A stretch of 64,000 nt of DNA from Liopterus haemorrhoidalis (Eukaryota; Arthropoda; Insecta; Coleoptera; Dytiscidae): NCBI GenBank assembly GCA_963971575.1, contig OZ020619.1, positions 28,896,800 to 28,960,799 of the forward strand, written 5' to 3'. Under the pieces are notes generated by a model. That model saw only the letters and a program-made list of their open reading frames with translations. It did no database searches and was not told the DNA's origin. A program made the translations under genes and the position numbers. This document shows positions 42,748-53,384 of the stretch, one piece after another (positions within the stretch are counted from its first letter, which is position 1; every line of letters begins with the position of its first letter).

Positions 42748-43703
42748 TAGTATTAATCGGTGGTGCAAATAACCCTCGTTGCTGTGCGCCAAAAATTTTA
42801 ACTAACTCAATTAATCGTCATAAAGTCTCGTGAACTAAATTAATAGTTTAAGACGGATAATAGCTACGAGGAAATATATTCTTGTAGAACTATAAAAAAA
42901 AATCACAAATTAGTTTTCAATTTCTTTTACACAAGGAAACTGTTTTAAAGTTTCAAAGTGTACCTACTCGTAAAGAAAAACAAACAGCTACATTCCGAAG
43001 TGCAAGAAGTTGTCGAGGAAATGGTTTTTTAACAACTCTCAACATAAATGGACTCAACTAATCGGAATGGTGGTTATTTACATACTTTATAGTATTTTAA
43101 TACGATTATTATTATAGAAATATGTTAATGATACAGATATAACAGGATGTATAAAAAGTGTGAGATTTTATAAGGAGAATAACCTATTAAGGACGAATAG
43201 AAATGACAAACCGGAATTATTTTATGCAATTCATAGAAGAAACATCCAACAAGGAATTAAGATGATTTATGTTAAAGACGCACATTTTCAAAATTATTTT
43301 TTACTAATACGCCCATAAGTTTTTTTCAGATCTGTGCCAAATAATTTTCTGAATTATTTGAAATATCGAAAAAAATAAAGAAATATTTTATCATACATAA
43401 TTTACAATTGAAATAAATACGTTACAGATTATAATGACTGTAAATTAGTATTAAAAAATAAATAAAATAAATAAGAAGTAAAATATAAAAAATGCTAATT
43501 CAGAACAAACAAAAAGTTTTGTATTTCTGATAAATTATGTATGGTATTAAATTCTCAGTTCCAAGTTTTCACGTGGGTGAAAAAAATAATAAAAAATAAC
43601 CCCCATTTTGTGTAAAATTTTGTTGCGACCCCTGGATAGACAATAGATGTTTTTTTTAATCGTCAACGTAGTTAAAGTGAAATTCTTTCTGGGCTTTTGC
43701 ACT
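42748..43703. other. No gene seen
   Basis: A+T-rich sequence. GGTGGTGCAAATAACCC at about 42770 and GCGACCCCTGG near 43625 look like worn hAT ends, but no pairing or duplication could be shown. Confidence 0.35.
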
Positions 43704-44312
43704 TACAGGGTGTTTTTAAAAGAGTGTCGGTGACGTCATCTATTTCCATTCGCTTGTATTATTTCCGTTCTTTGAAATGAGTAATTGTAGATTTTTCATA
43801 AATTTGAATTTGCGATTCAGTATTTTTATAGCTTTCTTCTTCGGATTTCTTTGTTACTCGTAATAAAATTAATTCCTAAATTACATATGTGGAGCTCGTT
43901 AAATTAATTTACAAATCTCTACTTTAAATATTTCCCCAGGAGCGCCAAAAACATTGCTACGGCTCTGATTAGGTATTAATACAGACAATTGTTTTCGTAA
44001 AAAAATATAGTTCTATTTTTATAAAGAATAAAATTTCATTTCACTATTTTACTGGTACCTGATACCTGATATTGAAGAAAAACCATATATTTTTTATTGT
44101 TATATAAATTTCTTTGAACTTGGCGACCACGAAAATTTTTCTCCCGGCCCCTCCGGGGGTCCACGGGACTCACGGTTTGCGCACCACTGCGTTAACACAT
44201 ACGGCTAACATAATACATACGTTAATTAGTACAAATTTATTCCGTAGAATAGTGTTTTACCTTTAATTTAGTGGGTTTTTGTGACGTCACGGTCATTTTT
44301 GAACAGCCTGTA
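43704..44312. mobile_element. Probable inverted-repeat element with TACAGG ends
   Basis: The left TACAGGGTGTTTTTAAAAGA then GTGTCGGTGACGTCA, and the right TGACGTCACGGTCATTTTTG then AACAGCCTGTA, are an inverted pair with several differences. Inside, at about 44115-44195, is a hAT right end (GGTTTGCGCACCACTG) whose left partner was not found. The superfamily is uncertain. Confidence 0.5.
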
Positions 44313-44370
44313 TAATAATGATTAACATGCTCTGTTTGTTTGGTAAAAAATATGGTATTTTCATTTTTCA

Positions 44371-44542
44371 GTGCTTTTTCAAAAGTATCTAGCTGTATCT
44401 AAATACAAACATTTTTGGCATGTATCTGTATCTAGATATTTTTTTATAAATCCGTATATGTATCTGCATCTAGATACAATTTTTTTATGTATCTGTATCT
44501 GTATCTAGATATTTTTTTTAATGTATCTTTTACAACACTGCT
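44371..44542. repeat. Foldback segment of GTATCTAGATAC units
   Basis: CAGTGCTTTTTCAAAAGTAT at the left and TCTTTTACAACACTG at the right are weakly inverted. Between them GTATCTGTATCTAGATA and its complement recur four to five times. The layout resembles a short hAT-type element with subterminal palindromic motifs. No target duplication was found. Confidence 0.55.
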
Positions 44543-45799
44543 TCTACGATGAAAGCATAATGTAGCAGCACTATGGAATATCAATACAGATTTAAAATTG
44601 TTACACACTGCATTTACAACTTGGCGACTGACTAAAATGATCGCCGATCGCTAACGTTTTGATTTGACACTCAGTTAAACCAACAAAATCAGACAAACAT
44701 ACAGAAATTGATTTATTTTGTGGATATCACACAAATAGTATGGAGAAGTATTGCACAAACAATACTAACAATGCGATGAACTCACCAGTTTGGGGCCTAC
44801 TTTAATGTTATGAAGATTGTCAGATATGAAATGATTTCTCACCTGAAACAAAAGAGAATTAGTTAGTAAAAATTACTAGTACCTCTAGTAAAGAGTAATT
44901 GCTAGATAATAAGCCTGTATTTATCATTTAGAATACCGCGGCAAAATATTGTATATAAAAATAGAAATATTGATAATGTTTATGTCCACAGCTGGTACGA
45001 AGGTCATTCCTGGAAATCGAGCATAACGAAATTAAGATATATTTCAAACGGTTACTGTTATGCGTACAATAGTCAGAGACACATGGCAACAGTATCATGT
45101 AATAGATGATAGATGTACGTGATACTTACTGCAACATATCGCTACCTTGTGTTTAGGTGGCGCCAGCGCCGTGTAAGCATACGACGCGAAACAAACGCTA
45201 TGCTGCACCATTTCAGCGGTCAAAACTCAGCAATCGGAGAAGCTATACGTATGTGTAACGGCTCAAATGATTCAGAATGACGAGTTCAATAATACTATAC
45301 AGTGCAAAAACAGAATTCCCGTAACACATTGAAAAAGTTTAGAAAGTGACAAAAATTTAACAAGTTGTTGTTGGTGAACTGCATGTGTGACAACATTGCG
45401 TTTGAAAATATCCGCGTTTGAGCAATCGAAGTAAGCTTATAGTAAATATAAGAGTCAAAATATGTGCGTAGTAAACAATACAACCTCCTGACATTTAATA
45501 TTCAAAATATATATTGAATAACATACGTGACTCCATTCTATTTCCGCGTTCTTCATTATACCAAAATATCTGATAGGAGATTCAATCAATAACCAACTTC
45601 CGGAAGGTTACAATACCTGAATAAGTTCTATAAGAAAACTGATCGTATTCAATAAACTCTAGTAAATAATTCTAAGATTGTGCATATGAAATCAGATTTT
45701 ATAATTACCAATACCTTCATCAATATAAGGGCGTAAATACCATTTAAAGTAGAAAATTAAACCTAAATATTTAGAATCATTAAAATGTTTAGTAGTCTT
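44543..45799. other. No gene seen
   Basis: A less A+T-rich patch near 45145-45245 (GTGGCGCCAGCGCCGTG, which is partly self-complementary) lies in otherwise A+T-rich sequence. No frame or RNA gene was recognised. Confidence 0.35.
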
Positions 45800-46110
45800 C
45801 GGCGTTAAAATTTTTGTTAAAATGGTCTAAGCGTTTGAAATAGTAATAGTCCCTTGGAGATAAGTTAGGTTAATTCGGTGGATACTGTAGAATTTCATAG
45901 TTTAGTTCATTAAGTTTCATGTAATTTTCGATGCATGGGTTCTTACATGATCGTGTAGCAAAATAGGCCTTGCCTATAATGAGAACCGGACGCTGTATCA
46001 GTTTATGGTGTATTTGTTAAATATATTCGCAGTACCGTGATGGTATTATGGTTTTTCATCTAAGCAAGAAGGAATAATCAAAATGTATACTCCACAAAAC
46101 TGTTATAGGT
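45800..46110 (-). pseudogene. mariner transposase C-terminal relic
   Basis: On the minus strand the sequence reads RPILLHDHVRTHASKIT around the second catalytic aspartate, then LNELNYEILQYPPN.PNLSPRDYYYFKRLD around the third. This wording (DNARPH...LPHPPYSPDLSPTDYHFFKHL) is that of the mariner branch that includes the Hsmar1/SETMAR type. Stops and shifts are frequent. The first D and the terminal repeats were not seen. It differs from the DD34D relic at 12.4-13.3 kb. Confidence 0.7.
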
Positions 46111-46380
46111 CAGTCGTTTAATCACCGCAGTTGGTCATTTTGCGTCATAACTTCAATGACAAACTTAGTGGCGAAAAAATAACTAATTCAAAAATTTTAT
46201 AATACGCTCTGATGTGTTTTGATACTTGTGTTCACATATCTAACTTATAGTAATTTCTAAAAACATTTTTTATTTAGTTTGTTGTTTATTTAGCAGTTTT
46301 GTGTTTAGTTATATATTTTCTTATAGATATCTTATAGATTTCCATTTGATATTGTGTGTAGTGCATAGCTTTTTAGGTTT

Positions 46381-46493
46381 ATCTTCTTACTGGAGTTGGT
46401 TTATTTTACCGGGATTTTAGGTCAAAAGAAAAAACATCAAATTATTGAATATCCAAAAATCCCGGTAAAATACACCAACTCCAGTAAGAAGAT
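46381..46493. repeat. 38-bp-arm hairpin with one mismatch
   Basis: Arms 46381-46418 and 46456-46493 are reverse complements except for one position, with a 37-base A-rich loop. The arms start ATCTTCTTACTGGAGTTGG. No flanking duplication or transposon end was seen. The size matches an insect hairpin small-RNA precursor or a recent foldback insertion. Confidence 0.93.
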
Positions 46494-47081
46494 ATATATT
46501 CGGGGTCGTTAAAATATACATTTTTAGGTTTAATTCAACATATTTCTATTTTCTTTTATTGGATTATATTTTTGGATCACATCAGCCCTTTTTAGGATTA
46601 CTTAGCTTATTAGAATAGTTTATTTGTTTCTATTGTGTTCTTATTCTTATATTTTCATTTCATTACGATACAAGTGACAGCGTACGAATATTACATTCGT
46701 TAAATGGATGCTATGTACACATACTAAACATGACGTCACATGTGACGTTTCCAGTCACGCAACTGCACTGATTCGCCGACTGCCCTATATCAGTATAACT
46801 TAGGATATAGCGAAAGCTTTCGAACATGTCTTGAGGCTTCATTTTTTCTAGCCATTGAGACGATCTCTTATGATTACCACACAATATCCATTCTCGTCAC
46901 ATGTCACAACTCAGTCCAAAAATGGTTCGCGGTTAATCCTAATAAGATATTAGAACATGCATTTAATCTGTTCACCTTGTTCGATCGGAAAATTCATGAG
47001 GCAGCCACTTATCTGTTGTTTTTTTTAAAACTTTACCTATGACATTAAGGTATTCAACCATGAACTATTTTGCGTTCCTTT
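46494..47081. other. No gene seen
   Basis: A+T-rich sequence; no frame or repeat was recognised. Confidence 0.4.
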
Positions 47082-47282
47082 TTTGCTCAATATCTAGTTT
47101 GAGTTCTTTTCTTGCTCATCAGTTATTGTGAGTCCCTTTTTTTATTTTTGCTAATCAGATAGTTCGTGTTATTTGTTTAGCTTACCAGATAATTTGAGTT
47201 CTTTTTTTTTTGCTCATTAGCTAATTTCAGTCCCTTGTTTTACTCGTCAGTTATTGTAAGTTCGGTTTTCTTTGCTCATCTT
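47082..47282 (+). repeat. Degenerate tandem repeat, ~30-bp unit
   Basis: About six to seven units of roughly TTTTGCTCATCAG followed by TTA-TTTGAGTTC are readable (for example TGCTCAATATCTAGTTTGAG, TGCTCATCAGTTATTGTGAG, GCTTACCAGATAATTTGAG, TGCTCATTAGCTAATTTCAG, ACTCGTCAGTTATTGTAAG). Unit length varies between 28 and 38 bases because of T-run length. The array is non-coding. Confidence 0.8.
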
Positions 47283-48675
47283 CGTTTCTTCGCTGTAACT
47301 CCAAAAAAAAAAAAACTTCCAGCATATCTCCGGGTTTAGGTGAAGTAAAAGGTGGTCACTTTACATGAAGGTGTCAGAATAAAGTAGTTTGGTCAGCGTT
47401 TATCCTATCCCCGGTTCAACAATTGCATTGTTCGTGTACGAATATTTGATATTCGGGAGATTTGCCACATGTATTGATTAGAAATACGTGTCCATAAGCA
47501 AATATTCGGTATGTATAGCCGAATAGGAATGTTTTTCGTCTGCAGTCGGTAAATCAACACCCAGGACAATCGGTTTAACTCCATTCGCAGTCACTTCCAC
47601 AGTTGCGTAGACAAGTCTGGACAGTTAATAAGGTTATTCGTAGATCTATTTCCAACGGTTTGTTATCGTTGGACACAAGCGCAGGAGGTTCCTAGGAGTG
47701 CGTTACAATAACTCTATGCTTGCGTCTGACAACAATAAACCTTTAAATGGCTCTACGAACAGAGCTAATATTATTCTTTCCAGTAGGGACCATCTGATTA
47801 TTTTAATTTTAAAGGCAGTGAAAAGGCAGTAAAAGGAGTGGACGAATGAAGCTGTAACGCAGTTTTTGGCAGGTAAGCAAACAGAATCTTACATTTGGGA
47901 CCCACACTAATCCAAACATAAAATACATCTTCTATTTCGAGGTTTCTTTATCTGCATTTTCATATAATTATAACACTTAAAAAATATCACGTGACAGCAA
48001 CTGTATCCATTGTCAGTTTGCAAATGTTTTCCTATTTATCTTGACTGAATGCAAATATTCAGCTACGTATAAGTGGATAAATTGCTTCACCAACTCGCCG
48101 AATTAACGAAAATTCGTCAATGCATATGTGGAGCCGGTGTATCCACAAATTCTCGAGACGTCTGTGATCTACTATTAAATCCCTAAAACCAACATATCGG
48201 ACAAGAAATATCCGATTGTATAATATCTAACTAATATTAAAATAATGCAAAACCTGGTGGGAGTTATCTATTACATAAATAAGTAATATAAGTTGTAATT
48301 AAATTTATGTGTCATAAAGTTGTAAATAACCTTTTTCTCAATAAAATTTAATTATCACTTCGTCCATTTATCCTCCAATTTATATGAAATTCGTGATGCG
48401 GAACTGAGAGTAATTTTAATTCTTTTCATTACTCAGTTGGAGAAAAGTATCAATTTTATAGTCTTCAAAGAGCTCTTATAAAATCGTTATGTGATCCTTA
48501 TTGAAGTTGAAAGTAATGGGGATGAAAGATGAGTTAGTTATAGCCGGAAATTACAAAGAACGGATGTGGAAGATAAGGGTAATTCATATTGCAGGATGTG
48601 TTCGAGATTCAAAGAAAATGAATTAGTGACAGATTTTTCAATATCCAGATGTGAAGATTTCTGAATAATTTAGAG
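47283..48675. other. No confident gene; one coding-like scrap
   Basis: On the minus strand, 47497-47643 is open for 48 codons (LSRLVYATVEVTANGVKPI then VLGVDLPTADEKHSYSAIHT) with less A+T and a protein-like look. It is preceded and followed by stops. An overlapping frame just upstream reads NKPLEIDLRITLLTVQ. It may be a degraded gene piece. The rest is A+T-rich without features. Confidence 0.3.
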
Positions 48676-48800
48676 CAGGGCTGCCCAAACATTTTGTATT
48701 TGCGATTTTTTTTTTTTTTATGTTAGTCATTTATGAAATTTATACCGATAGATATGTACCATTTACCAGTCGGTAATCAGCTGATATACAGGTACACGTA
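48676..48800 (+). mobile_element. hAT-like left end, unpaired
   Basis: CAGGGCTGCCCAAACATTTT is a typical hAT terminus. No matching right end (a GGGCAGCCCTG string) occurs downstream, so it is either truncated or its partner decayed. Confidence 0.4.
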
Positions 48801-48897
48801 TCTGGTTACATAATTTTCGAACGAGAGAGACAAACTAACACGATCAACATAATTTAAAAACGTTGCAGTTTCTTAATTTTTTGCATCAGAAGTCTTA

Positions 48898-49403
48898 TGC
48901 TGCGTTCAGAACCTCTCAATTAGGAATTAGAATTAGTACTTAGAATTAACGTAAATGTTTGTTATACGTAACTGTACGTTACCGTTCACAACCTTCAAAA
49001 TTAATACTTATACTTATAAATTAAAATTAGATGTTTGTAGACTGCAAACCCTTACGTTAATTTATAATTGACGCATGCGCAGTAAGCACATGTCAACCTA
49101 AAAATTTCTATGACCATATTTTTTTGCTTCTATCCACATCTTTGTGTTTTCTATTTGTCTAAATATACATTTTTCCTCTATTTCAATTCTTTTCAGAACC
49201 ATGAAACACTCAAAAACTCATTAGCAAATGTAAACAGCTGCCAAATATCTATCGATAAAGTAGAAATCGATAAAAATATCTGTCAGTGGCTTAATTTCTT
49301 AATTTTTATTGTGAATGCTGCTTAATTTCTACGTAGAAATTTTATGTTAAGTACTAATTTTACGTTAATTCTAATTTATAATTTGGAGGTTCTGAACGAA
49401 GCA
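48898..49403. mobile_element. 506-bp MITE with TTA duplication
   Basis: The left end TGCTGCGTTCAGAACCTC and right end GAGGTTCTGAACGAAGCA are inverted with one change; the match continues loosely through AATTAGAATTAGTACTTA motifs. TTA flanks both (48895-48897, 49404-49406). A 3-bp TTA target suits PIF/Harbinger-type elements, though this rests on three bases. A 71-codon frame inside (49110-49325) has no known motif. Confidence 0.82.
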
Positions 49404-49669
49404 TTAAAATGGACCAAAATAAACGTTTATCATTAATTTTTATTTCTGCTTTATGTTGTTTTAATCTTATCTTAATTATTATTCTATTTATTTTAATTAT
49501 TTGCACTGTTATTATTTAAATATTTATTTACATTTATAATTAATATATAATGACATAGTGGAGGCTATTTAGGTGCTGAAATCGATGGCTATTATTATTA
49601 TATCTATTATTATTAATTATTATATTACAAGAAAACACAATACCTCATAATCGGAGAAAGCAGGGATCT

Positions 49670-50215
49670 TGTCCTGGAGAACGAGACAATACGAAAATGT
49701 TCCGAATTTTAGTACCTTGGTATAACCTTATCAACTACCAGGAAGAGCCAGGATATTGCTGACAAAATAAACCAGGGAAAAGAGTTATAAAACAACTCAA
49801 CTCTGTCCTCTGGTATGTAAAATAAAAATAATGGTAAGTTTGGCAGTTTTATAACTGGGTTGAAGTGAGATTAATTGAAGTAGAAATAGCGTACATCATA
49901 AAGCGATTAGATGCAAAATTGGTGTCGAAGAAAACATAAACTACACCATCAAAAAGAAGAGACTTCCCCGGTTTGGACATATAAAAAGAATGCCGGGTAC
50001 GCGATGGCCCAAAAGAATGTGGAATTGGGTGCTAGAAGGCCGCAGACGATCCAGGTCTTCTGCGGTCTACTTTCTACCATCTGCGGTCTTAAAAGTCTAC
50101 CAGTAGTCCTCTAAGATCCTGGAAGATAGATGTGTATGAAGTAATGAAAAACAGAGGTCTCCAACAACGCGACTTGGGAGATAGAGGCGCCCGGTTACTC
50201 CGATATAATAATTAA
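49670..50215 (+). pseudogene. LINE C-terminal fragment
   Basis: The + strand reads EFQYLGITLSTTR at the thumb, then KIGVEENINYTIKKKRLPRF, GHIKRMPGTRWPKRMW, WVLEGRRR, and, after a ~70-bp insertion at 50035-50105, SWKIDVYEVMKNRGLQQRDL then GDRGARLL. These blocks end many insect non-LTR ORF2 proteins (RWFGHV-RM...RWP-K...GRRRRGRP...AMEDRGL). The catalytic palm is not present. Several frame changes are present. Confidence 0.8.
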
Positions 50216-50635
50216 ACACCAAACAGGTCTGCGGAAACTATTTTCCAACGCAGTCGGTACAACCGGTAACTATCGGTGTAATTTTCGTAAACGCCTATTG
50301 TGTCATCGCTATTTACCTTATATTAACCATTTCATGGAAACAAAAATTATAGAATTTATAATATAATCATATTACAAAGAAACAAATAGGAACTCATTAG
50401 TATAAATTTAATTTGTATTATTTTATTTTGTATTATTTAATTTGTAATTGTATTATTTATTTAAATATCCAATAAATATCCAATATATCCAATATCCAAC
50501 TTAATAAATACTAACATTAGATAAAATAATGTTAACGCAACACATTGCCCAGGTCTGGCAATTAAATTGAAATGCATAATAAAAAGGCTTCAGTTTGCGG
50601 AAAGGTTTTCTGAAAACGTTGGTAAAAACTAGTGC
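50216..50635. other. A+T-rich low-complexity stretch
   Basis: Contains overlapping TATTATTT and AATATCCAATA units at about 50400-50505. No gene was seen. Confidence 0.5.
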
Positions 50636-50638
50636 TGT

Positions 50639-50885
50639 CAGAAATCGACCATACCGGTAACGGAAGCAGTTAGAAAAATGAACCGGTTCCTGGTATACCC
50701 GGTTTCGAATATCTTACACTAGGAAATAGGTTTCTGGATCCAGGGTATACGCAACCGGGTATCCAAAAGCGGGTATCAGCTACCGGGTATCCGCTACTAA
50801 GTATCTGAACCAGGTTACTCGAAAATTACAAACCAAATTTATCCGGAACACGCGTACCCGAAAAACCAGTTTCGGTTCCAAGCAC
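50639..50885 (-). mobile_element. hAT-like short element with ACCCGG repeats, copy 4
   Basis: Ends AGTGCTGTCAGAAATCGAC and TCGGTTCCAAGCACTAG match the ends of copy 2 in inverted order. The interior has GTATACCCGGTTTCG and many CGGGTATC units. No 8-bp duplication is convincing, although CTAGTG strings occur at both ends. Confidence 0.6.
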
Positions 50886-50954
50886 TAGTGCAGAAATGAT
50901 TTTGGTACGATGATTAGGTACATTCGGAGTTCTTAGCATTTATGTATTTAATAT

Positions 50955-51080
50955 ATTCATATCCATATACCGGTCGAAACGTCACACTGACCACGTGACT
51001 TTCATATCTATGACCGGCGGTCTAGAAACGGAGAACTTCTTACCCTGTGCGCCTATCTAGGCGTTTGGGAACCTATTATT
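50955..51080 (-). repeat. Dispersed repeat R3, copy 1
   Basis: On the minus strand: AATAGGTTCCCAAACGCCTA, GAAGTTCTCCGTTTCTAG, then CACGTGGTCAGTGTGACG and TTTCGACCGGT. The same order is on the plus strand at 57560-57690. It is non-coding and unclassified. Confidence 0.75.
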
Positions 51081-51865
51081 ATTTATTATTATTATTATTA
51101 TATCCATATATATTTGATTATTTTCGCTAAATATTAATTATTTTAAAAAAATCAGAGAGCCTAAGTCATAGAAATAGGACTATTTAACCTTAAATGATGC
51201 CATGAACACGGTATTTTTTATTGGTGCATCCGATCTTTACTCTTGACAGTTGACAGTAACGCAACTATGGGATAGCTAAGTCTGCAATCGCGCGCGCGGT
51301 GGTTGGGGGAGGCACGTAATTTAGGGACCCATCGAATCTCTCTATTTTTTTGTCACTTGGTTTCCCTAGGCAACGTTAAAAAAAACGTACCTTTTTTACC
51401 GTAAATTCTACTGGAATGCCCAAAACATTAAGTTTACATCACTTACGAGTTTTGAAGTTACATACATACATACATACATACATACACACAAAGAAACTAA
51501 TATATGAATTAGTATAGATACATGTATTGCTATAATACGCTACTCAACTATAGCAGTGCTTACTAATATGCACAATATAAATATTCATGTTTTTTATGCA
51601 ATTAAAGTTGCATCCGCATAGAGATATAACATTATAAAAACTCTACAAAAGTTATCTCATTTAACATAACAGTAACGAAATTTTACAACTAGCCAATTAT
51701 TTAAAAATAATAGCAGAAAATAAGATCTCTTATATATGTAACATTAGAGAGATCTAAAAGATTTAAGGACTATATTCTTATAACAACCAAAGAAAGACAT
51801 ATTTCAAAACACCTTTAATGTGTATGTCTGTCTATTAAATACAAATTGTAGTCAAATGGTTGGTC
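51081..51865. other. No gene; microsatellites
   Basis: Contains (ATT)n near 51073-51100, a GCGCGCGCGG run near 51290, CCCTAGGCAACGTT near 51365 (reminiscent of the motif at 2160), and a (CATA)n tract at 51461-51486. Confidence 0.5.
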
Positions 51866-51871
51866 TAGAAC

Positions 51872-52130
51872 AGTATTCTTCAACCTTTTTGCTCCCGCGG
51901 ACCGGTGAAAATAGGATATATATTTCGCGGACCGGCTGAAAACTAAAACACCAATAAAAACCAATATATATAGAATTTTATTATTATATAGGTATATGTT
52001 ATACAATTATATAATTAAAATTTTAATGCGACATCTGTTACTGCTTCTTTGTTAGAAAATTTGATATACATGGCTGCAGAGTTGTTTCTGAGAGACGAAG
52101 CGCTACGTTAACATCAATTCGATTTCTCTG
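51872..52130 (+). mobile_element. hAT-like end, unpaired
   Basis: CAGTATTCTTCAACCTTTTT, followed by CCCGCGGACCGG and then CGCGGACCGGCTG, has the look of a hAT terminus with its usual GC-rich subterminal words. No right end with GTTGAAGAATACTG was found. Confidence 0.45.
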
Positions 52131-52645
52131 ATTGGTTTTTATAAAATGACTAATAATTTGATAGCTTTATAACTCAAAGATGGATAATCTTTTTCTAGCG
52201 ATTTTCAAAATTGAGACAATGATTGCATTTTATGTCTGAACACCAGAGTGACATCACAAGACAACTCGATCAGATATTAGATATTTCAACAATTAAACAC
52301 AAAAATAATGTTCAATAATCATAACTTTATTTATTCATTCCATTTGCGGCACAAATACTACCAACTGATGTTCACAGGCGTACGTTCAAGATATTAATGA
52401 ATTTTCTCGTACGATGGCTAGCGGCCATTGCTCATTTTCTTATCTGCTAATTATTGAAAACCAATTAGTAGGCGTACATATTCTCGCCTTACGTAACGAT
52501 ATTCAACCATAATAACACTACGTTTTGACTATAATTCATATTCCTACCCGTACTTCTTAAACAACTCTATATAAAAAGCCTTTGTCCTTCTTAATTTAAC
52601 TAAGAAAAAAAAAAAAAAAAAGACAGTATTAATAAGACTTAGGCA
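52131..52645. other. No gene seen
   Basis: A+T-rich sequence ending in an A-run near 52605-52620; no frame was recognised. Confidence 0.4.
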
Positions 52646-52649
52646 GTGG

Positions 52650-52795
52650 CGGAATGCAACCTGTACGGCAGGATCTCAGAATATATTTTTTTCTTGGGGT
52701 GAACCGCTTGGTGAAAATTGTAGTAATCCTTCAATTTGCGCCACGTAGGATTCATCATCCTTAGCCATTCGACTCCACTGCTGGATATACATACA
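52650..52795 (-). pseudogene. RTE-like LINE, extreme 3' end
   Basis: On the minus strand CCAGCAGTGGAGTCGAATGG, then AAGGATGATGAATCC, corresponds to the -QQWSRMAKDDES- tail of RTE-type proteins. A 13-bp-arm palindrome (GCTGGATATACAT) covers its upstream border at 52779-52806. Confidence 0.55.
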
Positions 52796-52813
52796 TGTAT
52801 ATCCAGCATTGTA

Positions 52814-53379
52814 ACGGGTGTTTTTTTTTAGAGGTATAGAACTTTAAATTGCAATAAAACAACGATGGATTATTCGATTGACATGAATTTTTTTTTATTC
52901 GAAAGATAATCTTGTGGCATTACATTAAATCATACCAACAAGACGGCGCAACATGTCACACAGCTCGTGCCACAATCGATTTATTGAAAGACACGTTTGG
53001 TGACCGCCTAATTTCACGTTTTGGACCTGTGAATTGGCCTCCAAGATCTTGTGATTTAACACCGCTGGACTACTTTCTGTGGGGCTATGTAAAGTCATTG
53101 GTCTATGCGGATAAGCCACAAACGCTTGACCATTTGGAAGACAACATTCGCCGTGTTATTGCCGATATACGGCCACAAATGTTGGAAAAAGTCATCGAAA
53201 ATTGGACGTCCAGATTGGACTACATCCGAGCCAGCCGTGGCGGTCATATGCCAGAAATCATATTTAAAATGTAATGCCACAAGATTATCTTTCGAATAAA
53301 AAAAAATTCATGTCAATCGAATAATCCATCGTTGTTTTATTGCAATTTAAAGTTCTATACCTCTAAAAAGAACACCCAT
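52814..53379 (+). mobile_element. DD41D-derived element with ~113-bp terminal inverted repeats
   Basis: Arms 52814-52926 and 53268-53379 are nearly identical inverted copies (A-GGGTGTT, AGAGGTATAGAACTTTAAAT, and on to TTGTGGCATTACATT), differing by about three changes. TA flanks both (52812-52813, 53380-53381). Only the last third of a transposase lies between them, and its stop codon falls inside the right arm. The tight similarity of the arms means the insertion is recent. It is a second DD41D lineage, distinct in its ends from the one at 17.8 kb. Confidence 0.93.
52928..53274 (+). pseudogene. DD41D transposase, C-terminal third
   Basis: The frame runs YQQDGATCHTARATIDLLKD with the second D, FGPVNWPPRSCDLTPLDYFL with the third, then YVKSLVYADKPQTLDHLEDN and ends SRGGHMPEIIFKM. 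Between the two aspartates are 41 residues. The DNA-binding part and first D are missing; the frame begins at the deletion joint right after the left terminal repeat. About 116 codons remain out of roughly 350. No disabling mutation occurs within the kept part. Confidence 0.92.
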
Positions 53380-53384
53380 TACAT

